A stretch of 64,000 nucleotides of DNA. It comes from Cubamyces lactineus. Lineage: Eukaryota; Basidiomycota; Agaricomycetes; Polyporales; Polyporaceae. Positions 23,750-35,541 of this stretch are shown piece by piece. Numbering within the stretch: position 1 is the stretch's first letter; every line of letters begins with the position of its first letter. The translations under genes were made by a program, and so were the position numbers. The notes under the pieces were generated by a model. The model was not told where the DNA came from. It saw only the letters and a list, made by a program, of their open reading frames with translations, and did no database searches. Where the stretch lies: contig JACDTU010000006.1 in assembly GCA_022376465.1 (NCBI GenBank), positions 62,001 to 126,000 of the forward strand, written 5' to 3'.

Positions 23750-26700
23750 TCATTGGGTCAGCTTGTCAAGTTCCTGGGGAATCTAAGGACTGCTATCAGC
23801 TTCAAGGTTGTCTCATGCTGTTCTCTCCTCACCTTCCACCCGTGATGGTTCGCAGCTCTCCTATATCCTTCAATCGCTTCATGCATGCCATACGGCCTGA
23901 ATTCGACGACATTCCGCCGCAAAGATTAGCAAGAGATAGCAGTTCGTAATACGCAAGACGACTCACCTCGACCAGTCTTGCGACAACCGGGCGGGCCTAG
24001 GATCAAGGTTCGAGATGGCGAGTTTGATCTGGAGAAGCACAGAAGAGATGCTGGGCGACATGATTGTCAGTATGGTGCGCGGCCGCTGACATATCCATAT
24101 CAGATGCATACCTGTAGCTGGGTAGCCAACCTATCGATCAATGACTGTCAGTTCTGCGGCCACGCTGCGGCGAAACACAACACACCGTCTGCCGTCAGGA
24201 GGTCCATGCACATCGAACCGCCTGAATCCATGATGAGCATCATATTTGGGAGATTAGTTCGCATATCGTGGTCGTACCTCCCGTGACGTGACCACCACCA
24301 CCCTGTAGCACAAACACATCGTTGAGTTGACAGTCCAAGACGATCAAGCAAAATACACACCTGGAAAAACGGCAAAAAGCGCGGCTTCAGGATACGGAAG
24401 AACGGTGGAGAGTGCGGGAACGTTGGAGGGAAGCGAATCTCGAACACAAGGGAGTTGATTCGACTGAACAGCCCTAGTAAGCAAACGCACGCAAGCAATA
24501 TGGGAGAATGCGTACTTCGCCTCCAAATCCCGGGCGATAGGAATACTCTCATCGAACGAGTGCAGTTCGACGATCCACTGGTAGAGGTTGTCGCCTATGA
24601 GTTCCTCGGGCATGTACCATCCTAGCTCACGCAGGCTCTTCGCAGACTTCTGTTCCTTGAGCATCGACCTGAGCTCTCTCTGCAGGGCCGAAGATGCCGC
24701 AGGAGAAGATTCTACAGGAGGAGGCATGAGGTGCTCGGTAGCTTGTTTGACCCACTCGAGATCGTGCTCCCAGTCGTCGGCGATACCATCACGCCTATCG
24801 GGTCCTGCCTCAGACTCGAGTGGCGGATCGTCAGCTTCTTGGCCAGCAAGCACAAGGACGTCCTCTCTGTCGAACTCCACCGGGACGAAGTCGTCGTGGA
24901 GGGCTGCCAGCAGCTTCTCCAACGCATGCCTGGGTTCGGGGATTCGTATCATTGCCTGTGACAAGGTCAACGGGTGCTTCGGGTCGAGTGGGACGTAAGG
25001 AATCTCATCCTGCGCGACAGGCTCCTCTTTCGATCCATCTGCGGCCCCCAAGTCGCGTCCCATCGTAGGAGGAACGGGAATCGCGGGTAGCGGAGTAGAC
25101 GGTGGTACAGTGGTGGAAGAACTCCGCACCATGAGGTAACGGCTGCCAAGGGGTTCAATCCCAGATGATGGCAAGCAAAGACATCTTGTTCGACATACCA
25201 AACTATCCATTCCGTTTGATCAACCACGATATACGGGGAGCTGCTGACGAACTTGCTCGGCAGGTTCACGATCTCCGCCAAGGCAACACATGCATTCGCT
25301 TTCACAGCACTGTTCCGCCAGCAAGAGCTCGCAGCAGCTGCATAGGTGCCGGTAGACACGGTCCCGTCCTTGGCGAAATACACGCCTACCGATACGATGG
25401 ATGAGACAGTTCACAGAGAAGACCTTACAAACGTACCGTGGCCGTACGCCCTCCCGTTGGTAATCGTTTTGAACCACAGTCCGTGTCTTATAATCTGTGG
25501 ATCCTGAGTTTGAACGTCCAGCTCACATTTCATTCCACTTACTGAATGCCAATTTCTTGCTGGCGAGCCATGCCAAGCCTAGATCCGACATGAGCCTCGT
25601 GCGAGAACGGAGAAGCAGCAATGCCAGATCGTACATAAAGAGACGGGAACTGCCGGGCACGCTGATCCTCCTTCTTTGCCATCTGGATCGCCTTGCGGAA
25701 CTTCGCCTCAGCATCAGGCGCACCTACACTGAGCCTGAACTGCCGCCAGGTGGGATCTGTGGATTGAACAATGCCAAGGCGTGTTCATAATTGAGGGAGC
25801 GCCGCAGGACATACCCATGTTCTTGACCTTCTCCTCGGACTGCAGTTCCTCAAGGTATGCTGTACATGAGGCGACGACCCAACGCAAGACGAGCCACGCA
25901 TCTTCAGGGATAGAAGGATTCATATCCCTGAGACGCGGCCTCGCCCGGCCGGACTTCAGCGGCTGCTCGAGATGGCGCTTCATCTCCACGATCTAGCGAC
26001 AGCGTTCAGAGAACTAGCGAGATGGCGGTATGACAGGCATACGTACGGGAGGAAGCATGTCGATCAGGGTGCGAATGGCCATACGCATCTGTTGATCCTG
26101 TCAGCTCAGGACAGCGGCGGTAAATTGCCAAAACGCACATTGGGGAGATCGAGGGTATCAAAGTCATATAGCTTGTTGGGGTCATCGTATTGTGTTGCCA
26201 TGAGTGCCTTACCCTTCACGCGCAGGCCCATGCCGACCGGCAACGGTGCGTCCAGACTTCCTTCAGCGGCCGCGATATAGGCCAAAGATACCAATAGGTC
26301 GACCACGGCTGTGTTTGAGCAGATCTCATACTGCAAATAGATCAGAGGGGGTTAGTAGGAAAACGAGTGGCATGATTACCTCCAGGGATGGTCCGCGGTT
26401 CAGGTTATAGTACTGGTACGTACACAGTGGCGAGCTGCATACGTACGGTTTGAGGGCATCCAGCTCATCCTTCAGCTGCTGGTGGCATACGAGACAGTAG
26501 CGAGGGCATAGCTGCAGGAGCAACACGATGAACCGTCACAACATTCAGGGAGCTGCGCAAGGGCATACCGTGAGTCGACGCAAGAGAAACGAGAACGCCG
26601 CAAGCGGAACGTTGATAGTGTCCCGTGTACTCCGCTCCGAGAGACAGTCAGCAGGCAGATTATAGCTTTCTGAGAGTATTGCGTCGGCTTCGTCAACTGC

Positions 26701-28165
26701 GCGTATCTCCTGAAGAGATAGATCCTCTCAGACAAATGTGCTAAACATACACGGAGGAACGAACCTCTGATTTTCCGGCCAAGATATCTTCCGCTGGCTT
26801 CTGCGATGCCTCAATCTCCCAGCGCAGGAATTCTGCACCAGCCCAGCCAAGGCCATACTCGATGCGTAGCCGCAAAACCTGCATAAAGTGTCCGTCCAGC
26901 AAGCTTTCTAGAGATGAACTGAGGCTAAAAGGGCGAAAATCTGGTGCCGTTCTACTGTTAGGCGTGTCGCTCTCCTCGGACTCAGGCTCCGGCCCGTCGG
27001 AACCAAAATCTTCGTCATCGTAGAAGGCGTCTTCCTGTACATCCTCACTGGCGCGATCCTGGTCAGTCAAGCCATGGCCTTCCTGTAATCCGAAGCGACG
27101 GAGGACCTCTACGGCATCGTCCGCGGACGGCTTGTAGCGGGTCGTTAGACCAATACGGAAATGAGGTATGACGCCTCGAGCAATGGCCGTATGAGTGAGT
27201 GCGCCATCAGGCTTTACCACAGGATAGACACCATGGAGTCTTGAAATGAGGAGTGTTAAATGCTGTGATCGCTCCAGCAGGCGTCTGTCCCATGCTACTA
27301 GAGCACGAGCAGAGATGGTCTCCGCCAATGACTTCACCGGGATTGAGACGGATATGATAAAGTCATCAGTACCAAACTGAATGAAACCGGGGTTATAGCC
27401 GTGGGCGACGATCTCATTGAAATCGCTGAGCGGAATGAGCATGCCGGTACAGCAGCAGGAATAGGATCGACACACCGTTGCAGAGTATTGCGATCGAGTG
27501 TCTGACCAAGAGGCTCTACTCCGAAGAGCTCAATGTCATCCATATCGTAACCACTCATGCTGTAGACATCGTCGTCGGTTCCCTCAGCCTCGTCTTCAGC
27601 CTCACTGTCGCTTGCGGTCCTATCAAGCATAGACATGCCCTTCGCGACACGTTCTAAGAGTCGCAGGAGGAGTTTCTGGATAGTCAATGAACCGTCCTCA
27701 TGTACGCTTTCCATGATGGACTCAATCTCAGGGCGCAGCGTCTGCTGTGTTGAACAGAAGAAAGTGTGGTCAGTCGGATATTCGGACGTATCTGAAGAGT
27801 CATCAATGAGCGACAGACACAGATGACCCTTGCTTTCAATACCACGAACCAGAGACGAGGATTGACATGGAAATGTGTGGCATTTCATCGGGCAAAGTGA
27901 TCACGCAGTCAAAGGATCCATCTTCCTCTCCAGGGGTTATAGCTGAACCGCGCAAAGGCGTTCGCGTGAGTTCAGTCAAGAGTAGAGTTACGGCAGACAT
28001 ACCAGATAGTCGCGCCCCGCATACTTCCACACCTTGCGCAGCCGATTCGCTGGCGTTCCGCAAGTCGTATGCAAACCGCTTTCGGCCCCTGGGAGGTGCA
28101 GCGCTGGATGCCATGTCGCCTGTATGTGCGGCGTCGTCGTCGCCCAATGCTCGTTTGGGCGGCAT
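23750..28165 (-). CDS. PARP catalytic domain fused to UBE2Q-type UBC domain
   Basis: Long minus-strand gene of many short exons from ATG 28165 (MPPKRALGDDDAAHTG) to TGA 23750. The N-terminal half is acidic with a cysteine-rich CSSPLCTYQYYNLNRGPSLE segment near 26440. The PARP catalytic domain, spliced across 25700-25130, reads LYAWHGSPARNWHSIIRHGL, GRAYGHGVYFAKDG and TEWIVCRYLMV, with the His and Tyr of the NAD+ pocket. After an acidic linker comes a ubiquitin-conjugating fold: FEIRFPPTFPHSPPFFRIL, then GGSMCMDLLTADG with the candidate catalytic Cys, and LLQIKLAISNLDPRPARL. The UBE2Q family has the same GG-x-x-C-M-x-L-L pattern. PARP-UBC fusions are a known fungal architecture. The enzyme may link ADP-ribosylation to ubiquitin transfer; the third triad residue of the PARP pocket could not be assigned, so mono- versus poly-ADP-ribosylation is open. 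Confidence 0.85.
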
Positions 28166-28964
28166 CCGACTTTGTACTATTACCGCAGCACGGCGCTGCA
28201 GGGACGATCCGAAGTGCTTCTTGCGGGATTCTGAGCTGGCACTCAGTCCGCAGCGATGAACCGTCTAAGTGAATTGCTGGGGTGCACTCGATCCTTGATG
28301 CTTGAGTAATTCCGATTGTGGATCCAATGCTTGTTGCAGACAGGAATATGAAGGAATTTTTGGAAGATGATAGTTCACTGAGCACTGTGAGCTGGCTCGG
28401 CAGCGGCACACCAGTGTCCAGAGCACCAGAAAGTCTGCCATTTGAACTCCGCCGGCGCCACGGGAAACCTCGCGCCTCGTCGCGCCGTCGCGCGCGACTC
28501 GGACACTGCACGACCTTGCTCAGTCCTTGCTCGCGAAGTCGCTCGAGAGGTTCATAGCACGATCGTATATACCAACAGTCACTACCCTTGGGTTCTATTC
28601 CCTCGATTTCCTCGTAACCGAGGCGGTGAAGCCCTTGGAACGAGAACGCCCAGGTATGCAAGCCCCACCTCAGGCGCGAGGGAAGCGGTTGGGAACTGGT
28701 TCTAAGCGTACGCGTCATCTGGCACTGACACTAGAGAATGCTTCCAATGTTCGGAGCGCAGGGAAGGAGTGCTCCTGAAGGCCTGATGGAATGCCTCTGG
28801 GACGTCCGAGAACTGGTCGGCCCCGAACGTTGAACGTTCTGGGGATGACCACTGGCGTACATGGCATTGATTGCGCTATGACCTGTACAGCGTATCGAAT
28901 CTACTAGTGTCCTATGGTACATCACCGACGGAACGTCCGCACGTCTAGGACATGGGTACAGCGT
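28166..28964. other. intergenic with one copy of a shared ~100-bp repeat
   Basis: About 800 bp between the PARP-UBC start and the FunK1 3' end. It should carry the promoter of the PARP-UBC gene. It includes the repeat at 28519-28618. No further gene recognised. Confidence 0.5.
28519..28618 (+). repeat. dispersed repeat copy, partner at 31844-31977
   Basis: The segment from TTGCTCGCGAAG through TCGCTCGAGAGGTTCATAGC to a CCCTCGATTTCCTCGT end matches 31844-31977 in the same orientation, with the second copy carrying about 36 extra bases near its start. The two copies flank the FunK1 kinase gene. Confidence 0.7.
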
Positions 28965-31379
28965 CTACTGAGTGCTTTGGTAAGCAAACGGCGACGCCTC
29001 GCGGTCAAGATGAACGTAGCGAGTATTGCGTTCCATGTCCACAGGGTATCGATCACCCACTCGGTCAAGAGGCGTCCATCCAGCCAGGGAGTCTGTGGAA
29101 CGCTTCAGCAGGTTTAGGAATGCGTCGTGAGTCCCGACCATACGAGCTTCCTCCACGTCTTCAGCGGTCGGGATAACGACTGGGCGGGAGGGTGTGTAGT
29201 GAGGAGTTGCAGGGGCGGGGGCGGGTGCTATGTACTCTGCGGGGCCGGCGGAGACCTCCCCTCTGAAGCTGAGGACGAAGTCTGCAGGAAGGGACGGCGG
29301 AGTGGGGGTAGGCGAAATCGGGGGAAGTACGTCTTCCAGCGAGAACTTAAGGCTCTGGACTATGTAATTGGCGCGAAACCAGGACAGCATCGTTGCGATA
29401 ACCGCGTTCATGTTACCTTTGAAGTCCACCGGATTGCGCGATTGCGAAAGAATCAGGCCGTCTTTGATGGTTTGGAGCTTGCGATCGCCACATACCCAGA
29501 CGCCGTCGTAGCATTTGAACTGGTCAAAATATTCATCGATGAAGATGCCGACTTGCTTCGAGGTAAGGTTGGAGTCGAGATAGCGAACGGCGTGGTAGAG
29601 AATGACGTTGAAGAAAGATTCCAGCTCATCGGAGATTTCTACCTTTTTCTCGTTGCGTTGCAGAAGAGCTGCGGACATGAACTGCCATGTCCCCTGCGGA
29701 ATACCATCAGTATGTAGCACGACTGGTAATCATCGCGCAAAGTTGTGCAACATACCGATCTTTCTGGCTGACGAGGAGCTCTATCTTGCCAGTATAATGG
29801 CTTTGACAATTCCCAATCGCAGAGCAGACCCATCCAAGCGATCGCCCGGACACCGTTGGGACGAGCTCGGACTTTGGGCAATATCAGAATGTTGCCACTG
29901 CTGATGTCTCGATGAAGGCGAAACGTTGGCACACCCGCTGCTGCTTTATGGGCTGCCGAGGTCTTAGCGAGAGCTCGTGCGGAGAACAAAGGAATCACTC
30001 ACCTTCAACGCAATCGGCAACGGCGTTGAGGAGCTGGATTCCGTACGAGAACTCTTTCAGGGGGATCCCCACTTCCTTGACCACAAGTCGCGTATGCTGA
30101 TGTAGACGTAATGGGCAGCTACTATCGAATTCGGGCGGCAGTTCCCCCTGGATATCGTCTTTTGCAGCTCGGATGGCAAAAGCTACCTTGGGCTCCTGCA
30201 ACACATGACAATTATACCACATTAGCGGAGTAACAGTGATTTGACCACGCAGGTCGCCGTAGCATATCTTCGTCGGAACGTTGGGGACACCAGCGTTGTT
30301 CAATTGCTCCAAAATATACCCTTCATGTTCGACGGAAGGGTAGGCTATCCTCCAGCAATCCTTCAGCCAGGCAAACTCCTCTGTCTGACGGTCCAGAGCG
30401 ACGAAGCCTTCTGTACCGCGACACGCCATACCTTTGGCGACGAAGGTTGGGTTGCCGACTAGGTATTGTCGTACAGCATTGCCATCGGGGACATCGAGTA
30501 CGTAGCGAGGCGCACCCTCGAGGGATTTGCTGAACATTTCGCGGACATAGCTGAAGACGACGTTGCCGTCATCGAGGAGTTCGTCCGAGCGGAGGACACG
30601 TATCTTGTGGTCGGCATCCGAAGTGCGCCCCTCCGTAGCATGGTCCATAGTCTGCCAAAGGGGATCCCATGGGTAGATCCGTCGAGCAGTAGGATCATAG
30701 CCAAGCTGTTCATCGGAGCATTGAGACATGCGCCATAGTAGCTCGCAAAAGAGCACCCAGTTTGTACAGTAGTCGAACGAAGTAGTGACTACGACACCGG
30801 ATCTGTCCCAGCGTGTGATACGGCAGGTCTTCCCCACTACCACAAGGATGAAGAAGGCGACGCGGTGTTGCACTGAGAATACAGTCTCCGCGTATGAGCT
30901 GATTTGTTCACGCGCCTCCTTCCGATTGCGAGCTTCGGGGCACGGATTCTCGCCGTCGGAAAAAGGGTCAATGGACGCCTCGAACTCAACACCAATGACT
31001 TGGTCCGCGTGTTGCGGTCGTCCGTCGGCAAGGGGCATCACAAGGTCGTTCAGACGAAAGAAGGCGCCATCCACCTTAGGCTTGACGCCGTTGGGCGAAT
31101 TGACATGCGATTGCTCGGTGGTGAGACTTAATAGCATGCCTGGGGCCAAACTGTAGGTGTGAACTGCAGCATACTGTAGACCAGCGCGTTAGCACTTGCT
31201 CGACAACAGAGACTATCGGTACTTGCGAACTCTTGTGCGATCTCTGCCTCTAACCTGAGGGTAGGGATATTGACGAAGGGGTTCGTAGCCGGGGCGGGAG
31301 GATCGTTGATGCCGTGGGGAAGGGGCCAGAAGTACTCAACGAATTGCTGAGTGGTCAGGCGTACCGCCTTATTGGCCAT
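28965..31379 (-). CDS. FunK1 family protein kinase
   Basis: Multi-exon minus-strand gene ending at TAG 28965. The N-terminal part carries FunK1 features (IGVEFEAS, AHVNSP-like start, YAETVFSVQHRVAFF, VGKTCRITRWDRSG). The kinase core has HRDISSGNILI (HRD catalytic loop) and LLCDWELSK, where D-W-E replaces the usual DFG as in other FunK1 kinases. TGTWQFMS corresponds to the activation-segment/APE side. A Pro-rich tail (PPISPTPTPPSLP, APAPAPATP) and a charged C-terminus end the protein. The ATG at 31379 is the first in frame, but a further small upstream exon near 31450-31500 (FMQWLKETF) is possible. FunK1 kinases are an expanded mushroom-specific group, mostly of unknown substrate. Confidence 0.82.
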
Positions 31380-32087
31380 GCCGTCGGCGTCCTTCAAGTA
31401 TCAAACGTCAACTGTAGATGCGTCCGTCCTGTTAGCAGCAGCGTCACGACTATTGTTGTGCTACAAACGAAACGTTTCCTTCAGCCACTGCATGAAGGAG
31501 TGAGCGAAACGACGAGATACATGTAGGAGACTCAGATGTGAGTGAGGATAGAACTGAACGGTCGAGGGACATACTTTGGGCCAGTGCTGATTCTATAGCC
31601 AAGCCTGCCACGCGGGCGTACGCCGTGGACCAAGGAGCAGCTGGAGAAAGTGCGGGAGACGAGTGTGCCGTATACCGTGTAGTATGCGGCCAAGCCTTGT
31701 CTCCCCTAGGCAGACGATGAATGTGTACCACATACACGGCCAAGCCCAGTAATGGCTACAGTTGTCCGAAAAAAAGCGTGACAGTGTACCACGTGCGAGT
31801 GACTCGACGCGGCAACTAAACCAAGCCGAGTTGCTCCGGTCATCTTGCTCGCGAAGGTGTCGAACGCTGTTGAGCGAGGATTCATCATCCAGGTCGCTCG
31901 AGAGGTTCATAGCACAACCACAAATATCAACCATCACTAGTACTACCCTCCGGATCTATTCCTTCGATTCCCTCGTGACTCTACAACATTCAACATACAA
32001 CCGACATCCAGCCGCTTATGGCGTTTCTGGTCTCTGATCGCTAGCTCAACCCACGATAACTATCGAAAGAGCGCACGGCTTTGCAAC
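31380..32087. other. intergenic: FunK1 upstream region and repeat
   Basis: About 700 bp between the FunK1 start and the 3' end of the first peptidase gene. It holds the second repeat copy at 31844-31977 and perhaps a small FunK1 leader exon near 31450-31500. Nothing else recognised. Confidence 0.45.
31844..31977 (+). repeat. dispersed repeat copy, partner at 28519-28618
   Basis: Matches 28519-28618 in the same orientation: TTGCTCGCGAAG at the left, TCGCTCGAGAGGTTCATAGC in the middle, CCTCGTGAC at the right. About 36 bp here are absent from the other copy. Confidence 0.7.
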
Positions 32088-33005
32088 CTACGGACCGACG
32101 TACTTGACGGTGACAGAGTCGCTAGTGACAGACGCGGAGGTATAAACCGTGCCGTTCTGTCGGATATCGATGACCCTTGCGCCCGCAGGTCCGACCGTGC
32201 TGTCCGCTGTCTCTGCGCCCAAGTTCGTGAAGGTGACAGTGCCAAAGTTGGCGATGGGGACGTAGTGCCCGCCGCTGGTGAAGTCCTCGACGACCCACTC
32301 AGCGCTGTACTGGCAGAGCGCGGGTTGGCCGCTAAAGGTGTGCGACATCTGCTGCCCAGAGGACTCGTTGATGAGCGTCGCAGTACCGCTCGTGGCGGAG
32401 GTCGCGACGACGGTCGCGGTGATTACGTCCCCGGCTTTGATAGGGAACCCGGTCCAGTCCTGCTCGGACGCAGGGTACCACTCGTACCAGGCTGAACAGT
32501 ATGATCAGCCAACATGGTCAAAGATCGTTTGGTCTGTGGAGGCTTACGGGTGTAGGTGACCATGTTGCCGTTGACTGTGAAGTCAATCCCTGTCTGGAGG
32601 ATCTGGCCGCAACCGGAGCCGTCTATACCGACCCATGCAGAGATCGAGTGGCGGCCCGTTCCGTTGGTCGGCTCGTGCGGAGTGGGGACGGTGAATTGCC
32701 CAGTCACGGAGAGCCACGGGGCATCCTTGGGAAATACATGATGAGCTCATCAGCTGGATAATTGCTATATATGTGAAGCAACTCACCGTGGTGGTGTACA
32801 CGACGGCACCGGACCAATTGGCCGTGTAGTCGACATCGGAGGCCTCGGAAACAGCAGCATCCGGAGCAACAACCTGCATGGGCTGCGACAGGTGCGCTCC
32901 AGTGGAACGGCGAGCGACACGTTGAGCGAGGCGTTCGCTGCTGGTAGGTATACCAGCCACGAGCACAGCGACCAAAACGTGGACGAACAAGATGGCGGCG
33001 AGCAT
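32088..33005 (-). CDS. secreted glutamic peptidase, family G1, gene 1
   Basis: Four exons from ATG 33005. Signal peptide (MLAAILFVHVLVAVLVAG), a propeptide with the dibasic RRSTG site, then NWSGAVV at the start of the mature enzyme. VTGQFTVPTPHEP and GIDGSGCGQILQTGIDF carry the catalytic Gln; AEWVVEDF carries the catalytic Glu of eqolisins (scytalidoglutamic peptidase and aspergillopepsin II relatives). The family cleaves proteins at acid pH outside the cell. A CTTATACT box lies at 33086-33092, about 80 bp upstream of the ATG, and a perfect palindrome GTCCATCTATGGAC at 33102-33115 just upstream of it. The substrate-loop sequence (GSGCGQ) differs from the GDTCQT of most copies, so this is a diverged member. 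Confidence 0.92.
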
Positions 33006-34613
33006 AGCGGTGAGAAGTATGGACGATGCAAGACAGCCTTGAGATAACTTGAAGGCTGAAGGCCTGTAGCGGCGAGCGAGATGCTCTTATACTACCTCCG
33101 TGTCCATCTATGGACGTTTGGCAATCCTCTGAAACGGTGAGATGTTAGCTCGCACTTCGATCCCCACCCTCAGTCCCTAAGGCACGTAAGTGCATGATCA
33201 CTCTACGGATAGTACCCATTTGTGTCAGGTGGTGCGTACCATATGGTGGTACATTCGAATCGACATGTAGGCGCTTCGTCGGTGCAGCTATTTCAAACCG
33301 ATGGAGACAGCACCTCGAGAGCTGCGTCATAGTTTTCAATTAGAACAATATGATCATATCCCTAATGAAATAGTTGTGCTCACTCGACGGAAAGCGAAGC
33401 CTTCTCAACATGGCATCGTCAATCTGAGATTGAATCCCGGGCCGTTGGGGTACGCACGTCTCGTTTGTTTGTGCGGTCAATAATCTGGGAGACATATCAC
33501 TTTGGCCAGGACGTTTCGCTCAATGATAGCTCTCTACTCTATTAGCTGGCATGAAATGCAGTATGTGTACGAACCGTCTCCTTAACGAACTAATCCCGGC
33601 GTATTTCAATTCCCGGTCATTCGTTGGGGGACTGAGGGGCAAGTCTTAGCCCTTGCGTATTCCTACGGTACCTAGTTGGCCCTGCACATCAGCAGATATC
33701 TGTCATGCGGGAGGATAGTGACGAAGTGCCGGATACATGCGACTCACCTTCGACTTTGGCGCGGCGTATTGGCAGGTACGTCGGAGGGTTTGTAAGCAGG
33801 GCAGCCGTGCGTCCTGAAGCATAATACAGTCTACATAGCTATCACGTCAGCTACAGACACGTCAATAGACGTCCGAAGGACAGATGCCGTCAAGTGGCAG
33901 CGGAGGTCATACTGGCGGCGATGCTTTCCGACCCTAGCAGTCTGAGCACAGAGCCAATCCGACAACGGGCGCATGGCGGCATCTTGCACGTTCGCGCGAA
34001 GGCTTCTCATTTTCAACCTGTGGTTCAGCCACTAGTACTATACTTCATCAAGGCACTTCGCAACGAGAACACTCCGGAGCGCTAGAGTATAGTCCGACGT
34101 CAATGTCAATGAAGCACCACTAGACTGCGCGGCTTCTATGAACTTACCACGACTCGGATCATATGCGCATATAGTAGTACAACACGGTAGTATAGACGCA
34201 GTATCAGCGACCTGTTGGTGTCCAACAAGCTCTAAGAATGATGGTGGTGGCAATGAGGGACGCGAGCCAGCGGTCCAGCACGGGGCACAGCACACTATAA
34301 GTGCTCGAGTGCTCACGAATTGCTTACCTCCGGGCTGGCATACGAGGCTCGTTACGAGGCCACTGGCTACCAGTCACTCGGTATTTTTCGATCACCAAGT
34401 GACCTTGGCTGATATTTGCTGCACGATCCTCAAGTCTTCAGGTACGCCGCCGCGGATTTCATTTGTAGGTAACGATACGTTCAACGATATGTGGGCTATT
34501 ACACGCGAGAACCATACACACGGCGGAGACACAGCGGAGATTTTGTAATCGAAATTGCTCGCAGAAACCGACCGACAGAGATCATAAGGAAGGATGGCTC
34601 GTTCAACATTCGT
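33006..34613. other. intergenic, no gene recognised
   Basis: About 1.6 kb between peptidase genes 1 and 2. The first 120 bp are the promoter of gene 1. The rest has only short scattered frames; no transposon ends or duplicated blocks noticed. Confidence 0.4.
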
Positions 34614-35541
34614 TCAAGGGCCGATGTAGCTAACAATGACGGAAGAGTTAGTCACAGATACTGAGGTGAGCTTAGTTCCGTTCTGCTCGATCTCGTAGAT
34701 CCTAGCTCCGGAAGGGTCGACAGGCCCGGAGCTCCTCTCAGCAGATATATCCGTAAAGGTGATAGTGCCGAAGTCGGACAGAGGGACACGATTCCCGTTC
34801 TGCACGTAGTCTTCGACGATCCATTCCGCACTCACGTTGCAAAGCGCGGGCTGGTTGCTGAAAGTGTGCGTGACTTGCACGCCGGTCGCGTGGTTGAAGA
34901 GCGTCGCAGTACCGTCCGTCGACGATGTGGCTACGACGGTCGCCGTAATAATGTCCCCAGCATGGATCGTAAAGCCAGAGAAGTCCTTGGCCGAAGCGGG
35001 GTACCACTCGTACCAAGCTGAAGAAAACGGTGTGCATTAGCGTTGAAAACACGATCATCGATTAGTATAAACTTACGAGTGTAGGTGACCTTGTCCCCAT
35101 TGACGGCGAAGTCTACCCCGGTTTGCAAGAGGTTGTTGCAATTGTACCCATCGAGGCCGACCCATGCTGAGGCCGAGTGGAAGCCGGTCGCGTTGGATGG
35201 CTCCTGCGGCGTAGGAACCGTGAACGTGCCTGTTATGTTCTGCCAAGATGTGCCCTGCACGAGTACGGGTCAGCAGAATCCTATGATGAAGGGTAGAATT
35301 GACAGACCCCACTGTAGTACAATACCGCGCCGGACCAGGCGGCACTGTAGTACGTCTGCGAGACTCCGGTATTGTCCTCAACGGTTGTAGCGTCGGGAAT
35401 AGCGGCGGCTTCTAAGGGGTATGAGACGTGTCTACCCGTGGTGCGGCGAGCAATACGCTGAGCGTGCCGCTCCTCAAAGGTGGGAACGGCGGACACCGCA
35501 ATGGCAATGAAGACTTGGGAAAGTAAAGCGGAGAAGAGCAT
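34614..35541 (-). CDS. secreted glutamic peptidase, family G1, gene 2
   Basis: Four exons from ATG 35541. Signal peptide MLFSALLSQVFIAIAVSAV, dibasic site RRTTG, mature start near AAWSGAVLYY. The active-site Gln lies in GLDGYNCNNLLQTGVDF and the Glu in AEWIVEDYVQNG; ends VSYIGP. The substrate loop (GYNCNN) is again unlike the GDTCQT copies. A CTTATAGT box at 35621-35628 is about 80 bp upstream of the start. Same strand and exon layout as its neighbours, so it belongs to the tandem family. Confidence 0.92.
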
